Shown here one piece after another: positions 46,586 to 58,619 of a DNA stretch of 64,000 nt (positions are counted from its first letter, which is position 1; each line of letters opens with the position of its first letter). The DNA is from Lytechinus variegatus (lineage: Eukaryota; Echinodermata; Echinoidea; Temnopleuroida; Toxopneustidae). The notes beneath the pieces were generated by a model, which searched no databases, had not been told where the DNA came from, and saw only the letters and a list, made by a program, of their open reading frames with translations. The stretch spans positions 10,012,124 through 10,076,123 of the forward strand of contig NC_054755.1 in assembly GCF_018143015.1 (NCBI RefSeq), read 5' to 3'. A program made the position numbers and the translations under genes.

Positions 46586-47490
46586 AGGGCCTATGATGGC
46601 CATTTTCAATTTCAAAATGCAGCATTTATCAACTTAATTACACAAGATATGACACATCTCGTTAGAAACCGTGGTTTTAGACAATCCTGGCAATATTTAT
46701 AGTCAAGCAAAGCCATATTCTGTGAAAATTATAAAGCTACAATGTATATAATAAGTATAGGACCTATGGTAGCCATGTTGAATTTCAAAGTACAACATTA
46801 CCTCCATGACCAATATGTGATGTATAGTTTAGAAATCATGTCAAATACAATATTTTTACTCGTACATCACAGTTACATGAATTTTATGATTCTCACTCTT
46901 GCGAAAATTAGTTTCTCCTAGGCCTATACGCATGTTACATAATTTAGTTAGGGCTTGTAGCGGCTATTTTGAATGTCAACATACAATATTTATCACATAC
47001 ATGGCAGAAGAAATGCTATAATTCATACGAATTTCGTTTTCAAATAATATTTTACTCATAGAACAAGATTATATAGATGTCATAGTCAAGCAAATCCAAA
47101 TTCTTACAAAATTATATGTCTCCATTTGTATTGTAGATAATACTGTTAGGGCCTATAGGGGCCATTTTGAATTTCACTATATAGTATTTATCTCATGCAT
47201 GACAAAATAAATTATTTTTCCAAAATTATTTTTTCAGAGAGTATTTCACTCCTGCCACACAATTTCATGCATTTGATAGCCAATGTGCAGGCAATGTTAT
47301 GATTTTCATGAGTAATTTGCATATTTTGGCGGCCATATTGGATTTTGCCAATTTGCGGCAAATGCTCAAGGTTACACGAGTGATATTATTCAGATTCGTA
47401 ATCAGCACCCTCGAATTGACAAGAAACCACAAAAAATATTGTGTATATGAAAAAACAAGGTTTAGTAAATTTTCTATGGGGCCTATCCTG
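46586..47490 (+). repeat. Diverged tandem repeat, about 180-200 bp, five units
   Basis: GGGCCTATGATGGCCATTTT and variants recur near 46,586, 46,769, 46,950, 47,150 and 47,327, each followed by a TTTCA..ATACAACATT-like segment and CATGACA. Units are strongly diverged, so the array is old. No coding sequence. Confidence 0.65.
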
Positions 47491-47499
47491 GACTAGAAA

Positions 47500-47957
47500 T
47501 AATTGGGTATTACTCTGCCTGCAGTCGAAAGTGAGGTATCATGTGGCAACTCGTGCGACCTCGATGCAGTGCTTACATGGGATTCATATTTATTTTTGTG
47601 CAGGTATTGTCAAAAACACCTGAAGCGTTTATAGAGAAGGACGTCACTGATAGTTTGGTTGAATGTCTGCTGAAATCATTTTTTCTATCGGGCGCCGAGA
47701 AGGGCGTTTCCATGGAACGCCGTTTGGGCTAAATAAAAAAATGGCCCCGAAATCATATGATATTTCACTGTATTTAAAATTACAAAAGATGTTGCCAAAA
47801 TTATGTTCAATTTCTTTGTTTCCAGTGATGGAGAATTTTCCCACATTTCAATTACATGATTTGACCTTATAAAACAAATTAAAAATAGATAAATTAATTT
47901 AAACATCATAAACGAATGAATAAAAATATTATACTTAGATAAATATACAATTAACGC
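47500..47957 (+). repeat. 470-bp interspersed repeat, copy 2
   Basis: Matches 43,860-44,336 in order and orientation; followed at 47,960-48,140 by a second piece of its 3' half. Confidence 0.75.
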
Positions 47958-48437
47958 TAAATAAAAAATGGCCCTGAAAACATAAGATATTTCACTGTAT
48001 TTAAAATTACATGTACAAAAGATGTTGCAAAAATTATGTTCAATTTCTTTGTTTCCATTACATGATTTGACCTTATTATAAAACAAATGAAAAATAGATA
48101 AATTAATTTTAAAAAATCATAAATGAATGAATAAAAATACTATACTTCGATAAACATACATTTTAAAAATCAATAAACTTCAAAATGCATATTTAAATAC
48201 AATAAGTAATCAATAGACTATATGGATGAAAAGTGTATCAAGTGGTGGAATTTGGCAGAACTGAAAATAATTCATGATTATTGAATGAATTTTTTTTATA
48301 GTAAGTGACTGAAGAGAATTTTGTCTATATTTAAACAATGCCCTTTTTCCTAGTTGAATGGCGCAAGATCAAGTTTGGATGTCACTTAGCTAATAAAAGA
48401 TGGTTGTCGCATGACCAGCATGGATATTAGATATGCT

Positions 48438-48660
48438 TTTTATGACATCAATCATAGATTAAGTGCTTGGCTTGAGAGGAGTTTCAACCTCTATAAGTTT
48501 CTTTTTTATTTGATATGATTTTATTTCCATATTTCAGTAACAATGTATAGAAATACAATAATTGTTCAGTATTTCATAACGAACATAAACATAATGATAA
48601 CATGATGATTAACATGTTCTTAGTCATATAAAAATTATATATCATACACGGAAATTTTCT
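48438..48660 (+). repeat. Third copy of part of the duplicated unit
   Basis: GACATCAATCATAGATTAAG, then GAGGAGTTTCAACCTCT and ATATATCATACACGGA, are as at 33,835-34,020 and 41,940-42,130, but the blocks are rearranged and diverged. Confidence 0.6.
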
Positions 48661-48718
48661 CTTTAAAAATACTAAAACATATAAACTATAAAAAGAAACA
48701 CATATAATATCGTAAATT

Positions 48719-49062
48719 CAAAGTGAAGTATCACGTGGCAACCCGTGCATGCGACCTCGATGCAGTGCTTATATTAACGTGATTTAAGATTCATATTCGG
48801 ATTTGTTTTTGTACAGGTATTGTCAAAAACACCTGGAGCGTTTGGAGAAGGTCGTCACTGATAGTTTGGTTGAATGTCTGCTGAAATCGTGTTTTTTTTC
48901 TTATCGGGCGCCGAGAAGAGCTTTCCCATGGAATGCCACTTTGGCTAAATAAAAAAATGGCCCCAAATCATATGATATTTCACTGTATTTAAAATTACAA
49001 AAGATGTTGCCAAAAATTATGTTCATTATGTTATTTCTTTGTTTCCAGTGATGGAGAATTTT
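48719..49062 (+). repeat. 470-bp interspersed repeat, copy 3
   Basis: Shares GAAGTATCACGTGGCAAC to CAGTGATGGAGAATTTTC with the other copies, with several small indels. The stretch 49,063-49,760 after it holds nothing recognisable. Confidence 0.7.
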
Positions 49063-49764
49063 CTATTTATTTTTGAAAAAAAAAACGCAAACACATGTTC
49101 ACCGTTATAGATTAAACTTATTACAGGGACACCATTTTTGGCACCAGTCAAAAATAATAATGATAAAAAAATATGACATTTTCGACATCCGGGTCACAAT
49201 TGGTACTGCTATAAGAATTTGATCTGAAATAAGCTTTATTTGGCAGAAAAAAATATTTAAACGTAAAGGGAAGGTGAACAAAATAAAGTGGGTGGGGATG
49301 TCTCCCAACTAGTTTGTGGGTATCACAATATATACAACTTCGAAGACATCACTATACAAACAAATCATATTATTTCATGTAATTGGGCAGATAAGAACCA
49401 AATCAACCAAATACTTAATACATGTACCGTACATTCTTCTGAGAATCGAGTGAAATCTCGCGAAAAAGAATACTATCATTTCATTATAAAAATAGCTTTC
49501 TGATTGATGCCGTCACCATGAATGAGGGAGACACAGTCATATTAGATCTTTTAACATGTTGAAGATGTCGTCTGGTTAGGTCACCGAAAGAACAAATGCA
49601 ACCCGTTGGCCCGTATTCTGAACTTGGCTTTTATTTAGACTCTAATAGTCTGACGTTGTATATTGAGAACCAATTGCGACAGGCATCTCTAAAAGCACAG
49701 AGTTCATTTGACACTCAATAGGCATTTGTATGACGCCATCTATCTAGAAACAATCTATTCTGAG

Positions 49765-49975
49765 GCGCATTGTTACTATTATTATCCCAGCTTTAGCTCG
49801 AGCTGCCTTTCGGCGCTCCTGTATTCAAGGAATTAATCCTGCCGGGTGCCCATTCACCTCACCTGGGTCGAGTGCAGCACAGTGTGGATAAATTTCTTGC
49901 GGAAGGGAAACACCCCATGGTTAGGATTTGAACCTACGACCCTCTGTTTGAAGAGGGTCGTAGATGCACGACGCG
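49765..49975 (-). mobile_element. tRNA-derived SINE
   Basis: On the minus strand GGTTCAAATCC is a B box near the 5' side, followed by AAGAAATTTATCCACACTGT, GACCCAGGTGAGGTGAATGG and CTCGAGCTAAAGCTGGGATA, with a tail of AATAATAGTAACAATGCGCC. Its head includes a 12-base stem (CTACGACCCTCT and complement). The layout is that of a tRNA-headed SINE with a conserved body. Confidence 0.6.
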
Positions 49976-50208
49976 CACATGCATAACAATCATTCATAAC
50001 TTTCCAGGAATAATTACTGAAGTTGTACTCTTCATCACTTAAAACGAGGAGGAAAAGCCAAAAGAGGATTTAGGAAACATAACATAAATACAAGTTAGAC
50101 ACTTTTGGCTTCCCACTATGTAAAGAGAGAGTTAGATCATGGCCTAAGTTAAAAACAAAAACTAACGAAAGAGGACTTCAGAATACATAGCCGCTAATCA
50201 TACAGAAG

Positions 50209-51657
50209 CAGTGGCGTAACTACGGGGGGGGGGGTACGTGCCTCCCCAATCGGCTGACCATAAAAAAAGGAACAGGAGAAAAAGAGGGAAAAAGGAATAG
50301 GAACATAGTGGGAAGGAAGAAATTATTATTCATTATAATTGTATATTGTATTATAATCATGTTATGTTATTTTACATAGGAAACATTTTTTTCATAATTT
50401 TATGAAACAGTTTGCTCAGGGTCCATGTCTTCATTGTTCCTGGTGCTCGTATTGTCTGTTTCAAGAGATATATAAACCTGTACGAAAACCTCCCGTTTTC
50501 AAGTCAATATATGTACACCAAATATATTATTGTCTTATGTAGTGACATATACTTCTTTTCATGACTACTTAAAGTGATTGCCCCATGTTAAGGTCTTAAT
50601 ATAAAACATTTCCCGTCCGTGATTACGTTCGCTTCAGTGGATTGGTGAGATATGTCTGCGCTCCATGAATTCCTAGAAAATCAGTCCTTGAAATGTCCCC
50701 TTTTCTGATCTGAATATCCAAAATTTTCAGCTCGCGCTTTGCGCTCGCATCATTTGGTTAGTGAAATACGTATGGTCTTAGTGAATTCCTACAAACAAGC
50801 CTTAGACTGCCCCGCTTCAGGTCTGAATTATCTAAATTTTCAGCTCGCGCTTCGCGCTCGCAATATTTGATTAGTGAGATGCGTATGATAATCATGATAA
50901 CATTGACTACAAAAAGTGCTTCATGTGTTCAGATGTAATTCTAACAAAATCAGCAAGCGCTTGGCACTCGCATTACATGACTATGGTGAGATATGTATAC
51001 TCTTAATGGATTCCTTAAAAAATCCTGTTTAGGGTCAATATATATACACAAATTTCATCTCGTGATTCGCGCTCGCATCATTTAGTTAGTGAAATACGAA
51101 TGGTTTCGCGAATTCCTACAAACAAGCCTTAAATTTCACCTCTTGGCATGTCTGAATTTCCTAAAGTTCTAAGCTCGCGCTACGCGCTCGCAAAATTTGA
51201 TAAGTGAGATGCGTATGTTATTCAAAATTACAATGACTATAAGTGCTTCATATGTGTTTAAATGTAATTCTAACAAAATTAGCAAGCGCTTGGCACTCGC
51301 ATTAGATGACTATGGTGAGATATGTATACTATTAATAGATTCCTAAAATATAGTCCTTAAGATTTCGGCTCGCGCTTCGCGCTCGCATTGTTCAGCGAGA
51401 CAGGTACGTATCATCATTCCAAAAATTTGATTATAAAGTCCCTTTTTAGGTCTGAATATCAAAAAGGTTCAACTCGCGCTTCGCACTCGCATTATTTGAT
51501 TGCTGATGCGTATGTTATTCATGATTACAATGACTACAACAAGTGCTTCCTTAAAATGTCTCTATTAGGTCAGTATACCTGACAACTGAGCGCGCTTACT
51601 AAGTGACTCAAAATTTTTGCTGGTCCCCCCAATGCCGTGACCCACCTTACGCCACTG
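50209..51657. mobile_element. hAT non-autonomous element, 1.45 kb, with perfect 8-bp target duplication
   Basis: Left end CAGTGGCGTAACTACGGGGG, right end CACCTTACGCCACTG, flanked on both sides by TACAGAAG (50,201-50,208 and 51,658-51,665), diagnostic of the hAT superfamily. The interior is a diverged tandem series of about 100-170-base units, each with CAGCTCGCGCTTCGCGCTCGC or a decayed form. No transposase frame. Confidence 0.88.
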
Positions 51658-51665
51658 TACAGAAG

Positions 51666-52311
51666 TGACGCGAAATCTACCATTTCGCCATGTTTAACAT
51701 ACAATCTTTATCAAACTAACGATTTTGATCACGAGTTTCGTTTTGGCACATTTATGAGTTGGTGTATAAATCAAAGGAGGTTGAATATGCAAGGTTCTGA
51801 TTGGTTGAAATTCTAATGACGTTGATTTTTTTTCGGAGCTATCTGCCCTATGAAATGGAAGTGGCGTGGATCGAGGGGGAAGTTATAGGGATGCACCATT
51901 ATATACCGGGGGGGGGGGGCTGGACGATTGAGTTGATGCATTTTTACCTTCTTCTTTGAGCAATTTAATCTTTCCTTACCTCATTGAGACAATTTTTGGG
52001 GGGTTCTTTTTGCACCTTTCAGATGGGGGGGGGGGGGGGACTTCCAGGCCCCCTTCCCCCGGATATCCAACGGTGCGTCCCTTAGCTGCTTAGCATGGGC
52101 GTCAGAGGATTATTCTTTGTTCATGGGGTGGGGGACATCAGTGTTGCCCCCCCCCACGCAAAATATCATCATCTGCTCTGACACCCATGGTAGTAAGCAG
52201 GCCTGGTAGTAAGAACGAAATATGACCTCCTTGAAAAGTTTTTAGAACAGCTGCCGAGAAGCGATGCCTACATTCGCAGACGTAGCGCATGCGTGAGCTC
52301 CGAGAAAATGG
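51666..52311. other. Upstream region of the FPGS-like gene
   Basis: No gene. G-runs at 51,909-51,918 and 52,026-52,039. The stretch 52,235-52,310 is more GC-rich (CGCAGACGTAGCGCATGCGTG) and is the likely proximal promoter. Confidence 0.4.
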
Positions 52312-52319
52312 TATAAATA
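52312..52319 (+). promoter_or_regulatory. TATA box of the FPGS-like gene
   Basis: TATAAATA lies 179 bases before the ATG at 52,498. No other good TATA is closer. Confidence 0.55.
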
Positions 52320-52497
52320 AGGCAAAGTATAGAATGAATCATTAAAGCACGATATATTAGACCAGGGCTCATCTCTTCATTCGGTCGCAGTACGGTATTG
52401 GAGAATAAAATCTGTTCGACGCGCCACTTCCATTTTTTTAGAATTTGAAATCAATTTGTCAGTTTTTATTTCCTCTGCTACTTCGAGAATAATCGCA

Positions 52498-55400
52498 ATG
52501 GACATGGAAGGACAAGTTGGTGACATGTTCTCAGATGAGCATCTTTATCAGGTAATTCAATTTTTCATCACACATACCCACAACTGACGAAAATTTTAGA
52601 ATTTTTAATATTTCAATTATCGTTTTAACATTAAAAAAAATCTATAAAAGCTTATTGCCACCCAGATGTTCATATAATCATCCTGTCATGTCTACATCTC
52701 TTAGGAAAAAGAATAAGATGAAAAGATCTTGGATCTCGTCATGTCTTCATCCCTCGGGAGAGATGATCAGATGACAAGATCTTGGATCTCGTCATGTCTT
52801 CATCCCTCGGGAGAGATGATCAGATGACAAGATCTCGGATCTCGTCATGTCTTCATCCCTCGGGAGAGATGATCAGATGACAAGATCTCGGATCTCGTCA
52901 TGTCTACATCCCTCGGGAGAGATGATCAGATGACAAGATCTCGGATCTCGTCATGTCTTCATCCCTCGGGAGAGATGATCAGATGACAAGATCTCGGATC
53001 TCGTCATGTCTACATCCCCCAGGAGAGATGATCAGATGACAAGATCTCGGATCTCGTCATGTCTTCATCCCTCGGGAGAGATGATCAGATGACAAGATCT
53101 TCGATCTCGTCATGTCTTCATCCCTCGGGAGAGATGATCAGATGACAAGATCTTTGATCTCGTCATGTCTTCATCCCTCGGGAGAGATGATGAGATGACA
53201 AGATCTCGGATCTCCATGATCTCGTCATGTCTGCATCTTGTGGGAGTGGAAGCACTGTCAATTGCGTTTAAGTTTAAGAATAAAACTCTGTTTCAAATAA
53301 TTGTCAGGTACGAGATCAGGGGTTCCAAGATCTGCCCCAATAACTGGGAATGGGGCACTAAAATTTATGTCACTAATATATATATTTTAATAATAGTTTG
53401 TTTTTTTAAACAACCATTATGCCTATAATGACAGTGCCCTTTTCCAGGGAACGGTCCGTTCCCAATACCCCCCCCCCCGCCTCCAATATTGTTAATTTTC
53501 ATAGATTTCTTTCTCACACCTTAGCTTTGGCAGAAGAAAGCTGAAATCTATTGCCAAGAAGCGGGAAAATATGAGGGAAAGTTCGAGAGATTTCATCAAG
53601 ATGTCGTCGTATATCTAAATAGAATTGGAATTGGAGTAAGTTTTGTAAATTCTATTTTTTTTAAATTCTTGTATCAAAGAACAGCATAACAATGATCGTT
53701 AAAAACCATTAAAAAACTAATGGCAATTCGCAGTATACTTTACGCTTGTGTATATTTGAGCAGTCCGTCTTCTTTTCGTCTGATATGCATTATTGTCATA
53801 ATATTACTAGGCATCATCACCCTCTGTGCGTGCCGAGTTATCAATGCGTTGTCAGTAATGGAGAGTTGCCAGAAACTTTCACGCTCAAATGCAAAACAAG
53901 CATGTTTTAAGAACCCAGATCAAGCATGATCGGAAATCGAAGGATTTCGTGCATACTTTTGGTGAATTTTGTGAACATTTTAAGTAAAAACAGGTAAGCT
54001 ATAAAAAATTTCGGGGGGGGGGGTCGTTAATTGAGGATGTTGCATATAATCGCACACATCAAAAACCGGGGTGTTAACCGGTGTACATAGAGGACCACAC
54101 CAGTTATTTTTCACCGGTGTTAAATTAATGGTGTTAGTTTTACACCTATAGGTGTTATTACATCACCTATGGTTGTTACATTTACACTCTTTGGTGTTAT
54201 GTTCAATCTCTAGGGTGTTATTTTAACATCTCAGGGTGTGGTCCTCTATTAACACCAATTGGTGTCAGTTTTAACACCACAGTTTTTACAGTGCACTAAT
54301 TCCGTCTCTAATATCATTTTCGAACCAGAGGGAGCTCCTTGATAGTCTGTCCATCATCCATGTTACTGGGACTAAAGGAAAAGGTTCGACTTGTCATTTT
54401 GTGGAGGATATTCTTACAACGTGTGGTTATAAAACCGGGATGTTGAGGTAACAGTACTCATTAACTTAAACTTTTATTTCACTTCTTTTTTTGTCACATT
54501 TCATCATGTTTATTTCGACAAATTGAGGTAAACCACTCATTAATTTGTTTCATTGTCAATTTTTCTACGAATCAATCCGTTTCCAAAAGCAAATCAAAGT
54601 TGCGGATGTTTCTTTACTTGAGCAGTGAAAGGAAAAACTCATTTAACATGATATCAAAAATCAATTGATTGCAATATAACTTCGTATAAAACCAGTTCAC
54701 GCTCATTTCTTGATACTAACTCGATATTACGCTAAAACGAGACCCAAAGGCACCTCTACGTAGTAGTCACATCGATAGAACCTTCTACAAAGCGATCGAC
54801 GGTATACCATTTAAGATAAGCATAATACTTTAAAGCGGACTCTGGCATCGTTTTTGTTGTGACGAACCCTTCAATAACACACCGTAATGCATTATTGTGC
54901 GTATAGCAATAGAATCATAAGTTTTAGAGATGGGCATATATGTTTGTCTACATATACTAAATCAACTTTTTTATAAAACCACTTGGAAAAGTCAGGGGAT
55001 AGATTGCTCTGCAGGTTACATGAGATTGAATTTCGCCACCTCAAAGCCTAACCTCGCAGTAGCATGTCGAAAGGCACCCCACCCCTATCCCGAGTTTGAC
55101 TCTATTAGGTTTGGGGCCCTAACGAGGCCAAACGGCATTACTACTTTAAAATCACTTAAACTTGTTATCCTCCCGAAAAGAGAGAAGAGGTACTAGTACT
55201 TTATTCTGGTGCCACTAAAGTGAAACAACCTTCCTGATAACACGCAACTGCGAAAACCGACCAGCGTCTTTTAAATTACTCCTTGAATAAATCAAATGTA
55301 CTTGAAGTTTGGGATCGAATGGCATCATTTTTCACGCAGTAATGTAGCTACATACAGCTCATACTATCTGTTATATCATGAACGCATTGCCTCTTAAATA

Positions 55401-58400
55401 TAGTACATCGCTTACTTCACTCCTTAATATGTACATGAAACGCACTTTTTTGGCATATTAGAGGCTCCAAAAACGTGTTATTTTTCAATGTGGTCAATAA
55501 AGGTTTGGGATAACTTCTATAGGCTCCAATGGGGTAGGCTTTAATTTGCCAAAATCTCTAACCTGTAGAACAGTGTAACCTTTGTGTCTTTTAGGAGGTT
55601 AATGAAAATCAAAGTGGCTTTTCGATATAGCTGAATTTATGCTTTATGAAGTTATGCCCCGGCTGGGGCCCAAAGGACTTAATTCTCGTAAAATCTAAGA
55701 TGGCCGCCAAAATTGCCAATTTCGAACCCCATGGGACACGATTCATTAACTAGACACGTCAGGCAATATAAAAAGGTTGGTTGAACATTGTTCTCCGATG
55801 GTGCACGAGAAGCCCATTTCCGACTAGACTATAATCTATTACTCTAGAGAAAAAAAAATTACCCGACCGATATTGGATAAAATAGCACATGCATGTCTGT
55901 TTGGTAAATTGATACCAAATACTGTTTAGATTTGTTTACCCTATGTTGCGTAGAAATGTACACATGAAAAAATGCACATGTGCCTAATATGGGCCAAAAT
56001 CTTTCCCAACAAACATGCATGTTCCCCTTCCAACCCAATATTGGATGAATTTTTAATCAATCTTGTTTAGAGTGCATGAATGATTTGTTTTAATCCTTTG
56101 CCCCCTCTTCACAGCTCTCCAGCTCTCCTGGAGGTACGGGAGCGCGTTCGTATCGGCGGCAAGGTCCTCAGCAAACGGAAATTTGCAGAATACGGGCTAT
56201 GCATCCTGAGTCAACTTGAGAAAACGGAAGAAACCAATGACGAAGGTACAGTCTTCAAGCACCCAGCTTTCTTCCAGTACCTCACCGTATTATGCATCCA
56301 CGTCTTCCTCCAAGAAAAGGTTTGCAAAACAGATTTATGGCCATTTTTAACTATTAGTACGGGAAAGGTTAAGAAAAATTGGAATGACATTCTCGGTGAC
56401 ACCGTCCATGCTGATGTTCGATATAGTTGGTCGAATAATACAGTTATCATAGCCGGAAAGCTAACCTGATATAATCCCGTCGGATGCGCGTTTCCGTTTT
56501 ACACCCTGGCGAAGGCATTTTCCGGAAAAGTAGCCAAAAAGCGACTAGTGAAGAGTCTACACACGTCGCTGGTTGCATGCAGCGTGCGACACAGGCGAGT
56601 CCACCACCATGACCACCGCATGCAATTTGCACAGTTACTGATCAGAGCACAGAGTTCCTTGGCACTTCATGTACAGGGAGAGCGGCAGTCAGGAGTGAAA
56701 TCCGAACATGCTTTTGCAGTCGCGTTGTTTATGATAGTTTTTTTTTATAAAAATAAATTATTAACTAAATGAATAGAATGACAGACAAAATCAAAATAAA
56801 CAGATACTTATAATGGAAAGACAAATTGAAGTTTGATGGATTGATACACTTAGAAGCTGCCGAAAGATAGATAGAAGACTGATAAATAAATAGAGACAAG
56901 ATAGACAGATAGATAGATAGAAATAGAGAGAGAGAGAGAGGTGGATAGATAGATAGATAGAAAGAGAGAGAGATGTTGTAGACAGAAATATGGACGGACA
57001 AAGAGAAAAATGCTAGAGAGGGAGAATAGATAGAGAATTTGAGAGATAGATGTTAGATAGAAAGATAAAGAATGAGAGAGAAAGAGAAGATAGACAAATT
57101 AACAGATAGATACATAGATAGATATATAGATAGAGAGAAGTAGAGAAAGACAGACAGATGGATAGATAGAGATAGATAGATGTTAGATAAAGAGGGAGAG
57201 AGACAAAGAATATTAACAAATTAACAGATAGATAAGTTTAAAAAAAGATAGATGAATAGATAGAGAGAATAAGAGAAAGACAGACAGATGGATAGATAGA
57301 TAGAGAGAGATATTAAATAGATAATTAAAGAATGAGAGAGACAGAGAAGATTATTAACAGATAGATAGATACTCTAGTTAATGATAGATAAATAGATAGA
57401 GAGAAATAGAGAAAAACAGACAGATGGATAGAGAGATAGATAGAGAATTTGAGAGATAGATGTCAGATAGATCAAGAATGAGAGAGAAGAGCGACAAATT
57501 AACAGATAGATACTGTAGTTACATAGGTAGGTAGAGAGAGAGAAATAGAGAAAGACAGACAGATGGATGGATAGAGAGATTTGAGATAGATAGATGTTAG
57601 ATAAAGAATGAGAGAGACAGAGAAGATTATTAGATAGATACTGCAGTTACATAGATAGATAGAGATAGAATTTGAGAGATAGATATATAGACAGATAGAG
57701 AGAAAGACAGACATCAGCAAGTCGGCAAGGCAAATGATCAAACCTGGAAAGTATAAGCTCATGCAGCTGCATTTGCAAGACAGTACGGTATGTTCTGCGG
57801 ATAACTTCGGTGCGGACTTTGGATCGCGCGCCCAGCTGATAATGTAAACAAACGTAGACGTAGACTCTTCACTAGTCGCTTTTTAGCTACTTTTCCGGAA
57901 AATGCCTTCGCCAGGGTGTAAAACGGAAACGCGCAGCCCGCGCGGATGAGCCCTCACCCATAAGCATTACCCACTCTTCCTTTTCAAATCTTCTTCGATT
58001 TATAGAATGTTTTTTGTGTCGAGATCTTTCTTCAGTGTTCATTAGTACATATTCGTTTTATTGCGATAATCATATGTTATTTTTTGCCATGAAAAGTGCT
58101 AAAAAGTATGACTGGATGTTTAATTTTAAAAAAATCAGACGTCAATATAAATATTTGGGCCTGCTTTCCCATCACTTTTGCGGCAGCAGGGGAGGCAAAG
58201 ATTACGGCATTGATACTTATTCCTCTTTATTTGGGAAGCAGTTATTTGCCGTTTTCAGTCGATCTACTAACCTTTCGACATTTGCTTCTGTGAAATTTGC
58301 TCTGGTCTTAATATCTCAAAGAGCAATGGGTTAGAGTTAGGATTGTAACAGGTTTTTGGTTCGGAATAATGCAAAGATAAGGATTGGGGTTTATTTAGTT

Positions 58401-58563
58401 TTGGAGGTTGGCTCTTGTATTTGACTTACCGTGCAAATTTTGCATCGGAGCAATTGTCGCCGCAGAAAATGTCGTTGAACATATTTTTCAATCGTTCACA
58501 GGTTGATGTTGGAATCGTCGAGGTCTTCATGGGAGGTGAAACGGATTGCACCAATATATTCAG
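52498..58563 (+). CDS. FPGS: Folylpolyglutamate synthase-like gene, first five exons (3' partial)
   Basis: Exons 52498-52551, 53525-53635, 54329-54447, 56115-56319 and 58502-58563 join in phase to about 184 codons. The ATP-binding loop reads [20 protein letters not shown] (residues 64-83), the signature of FPGS/FolC, and is followed in the next exon by [20 protein letters not shown], then [20 protein letters not shown], and [20 protein letters not shown], each matching the expected order. FPGS adds glutamates to folates, keeping them in the cell. The N-terminus is short, with no mitochondrial leader and without the usual YEEAV segment. FMGGET differs from the common GIGG form. The remaining two thirds of the enzyme is not found before 64,000; it may lie beyond the satellite arrays, or the gene may be a partial paralogue. 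Confidence 0.85.
52690..53245 (+). repeat. 53-bp minisatellite, about ten units
   Basis: Unit ATCTCGTCATGTCTTCATCC followed by CTCGGGAGAGATGATCAGAT and GACAAGATCTCGG, period 53 bases, with few differences between middle units. It lies in intron 1 of the FPGS-like gene. High identity points to recent expansion. Confidence 0.93.
54061..54294. mobile_element. TAACACC-type MITE, copy 2
   Basis: Reverse-oriented copy of the element at 30,641-30,881, in intron 2 of the FPGS-like gene. The internal palindromes (ACACCTATAGGTGT-like) are kept. Confidence 0.75.
54448..56114. other. Intron 3 of the FPGS-like gene
   Basis: Mostly unique AT-rich sequence. A possible degenerate relative of the 29,095 MITE lies at 55,846-56,075 (GATATTGGAT and AATATTGGAT blocks in opposite sense). 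No exon found. Confidence 0.5.
56485..57935. mobile_element. 1.45-kb inverted-repeat element with a GATA-rich core
   Basis: Left end TGCGCGTTTCCGTTTTACAC at 56,485-56,560 is repeated inversely at about 57,860-57,935, with roughly 75 bases and few mismatches. CGGATG occurs near both ends, but no clean target duplication is evident. The core 56,870-57,720 is dominated by GATA and GAGA microsatellite. Non-coding; lies in intron 4 of the FPGS-like gene. Confidence 0.75.
56870..57720. repeat. GATA/GAGA microsatellite-rich core
   Basis: Runs of AGATAGATAGATAG and GAGAGAGAGA in a degenerate higher-order pattern with recurring AAAGACAGACAGATGGATAG and AACAGATAGATA. Confidence 0.9.
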
Positions 58564-58619
58564 GTATAATGTGTAACGACGACTCGGTTTGTCCTACGAG
58601 TCTCGCTATAAGAGGGGTG

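Noticed and set aside
52690-53245. CRISPR-like array
   Set aside because: Units are contiguous with no unique spacers, in a eukaryotic intron; it is a minisatellite.
53720-53929. 69-codon frame with a hydrophobic segment
   Set aside because: Lies in an FPGS-like intron without splice sites in phase; probably chance.
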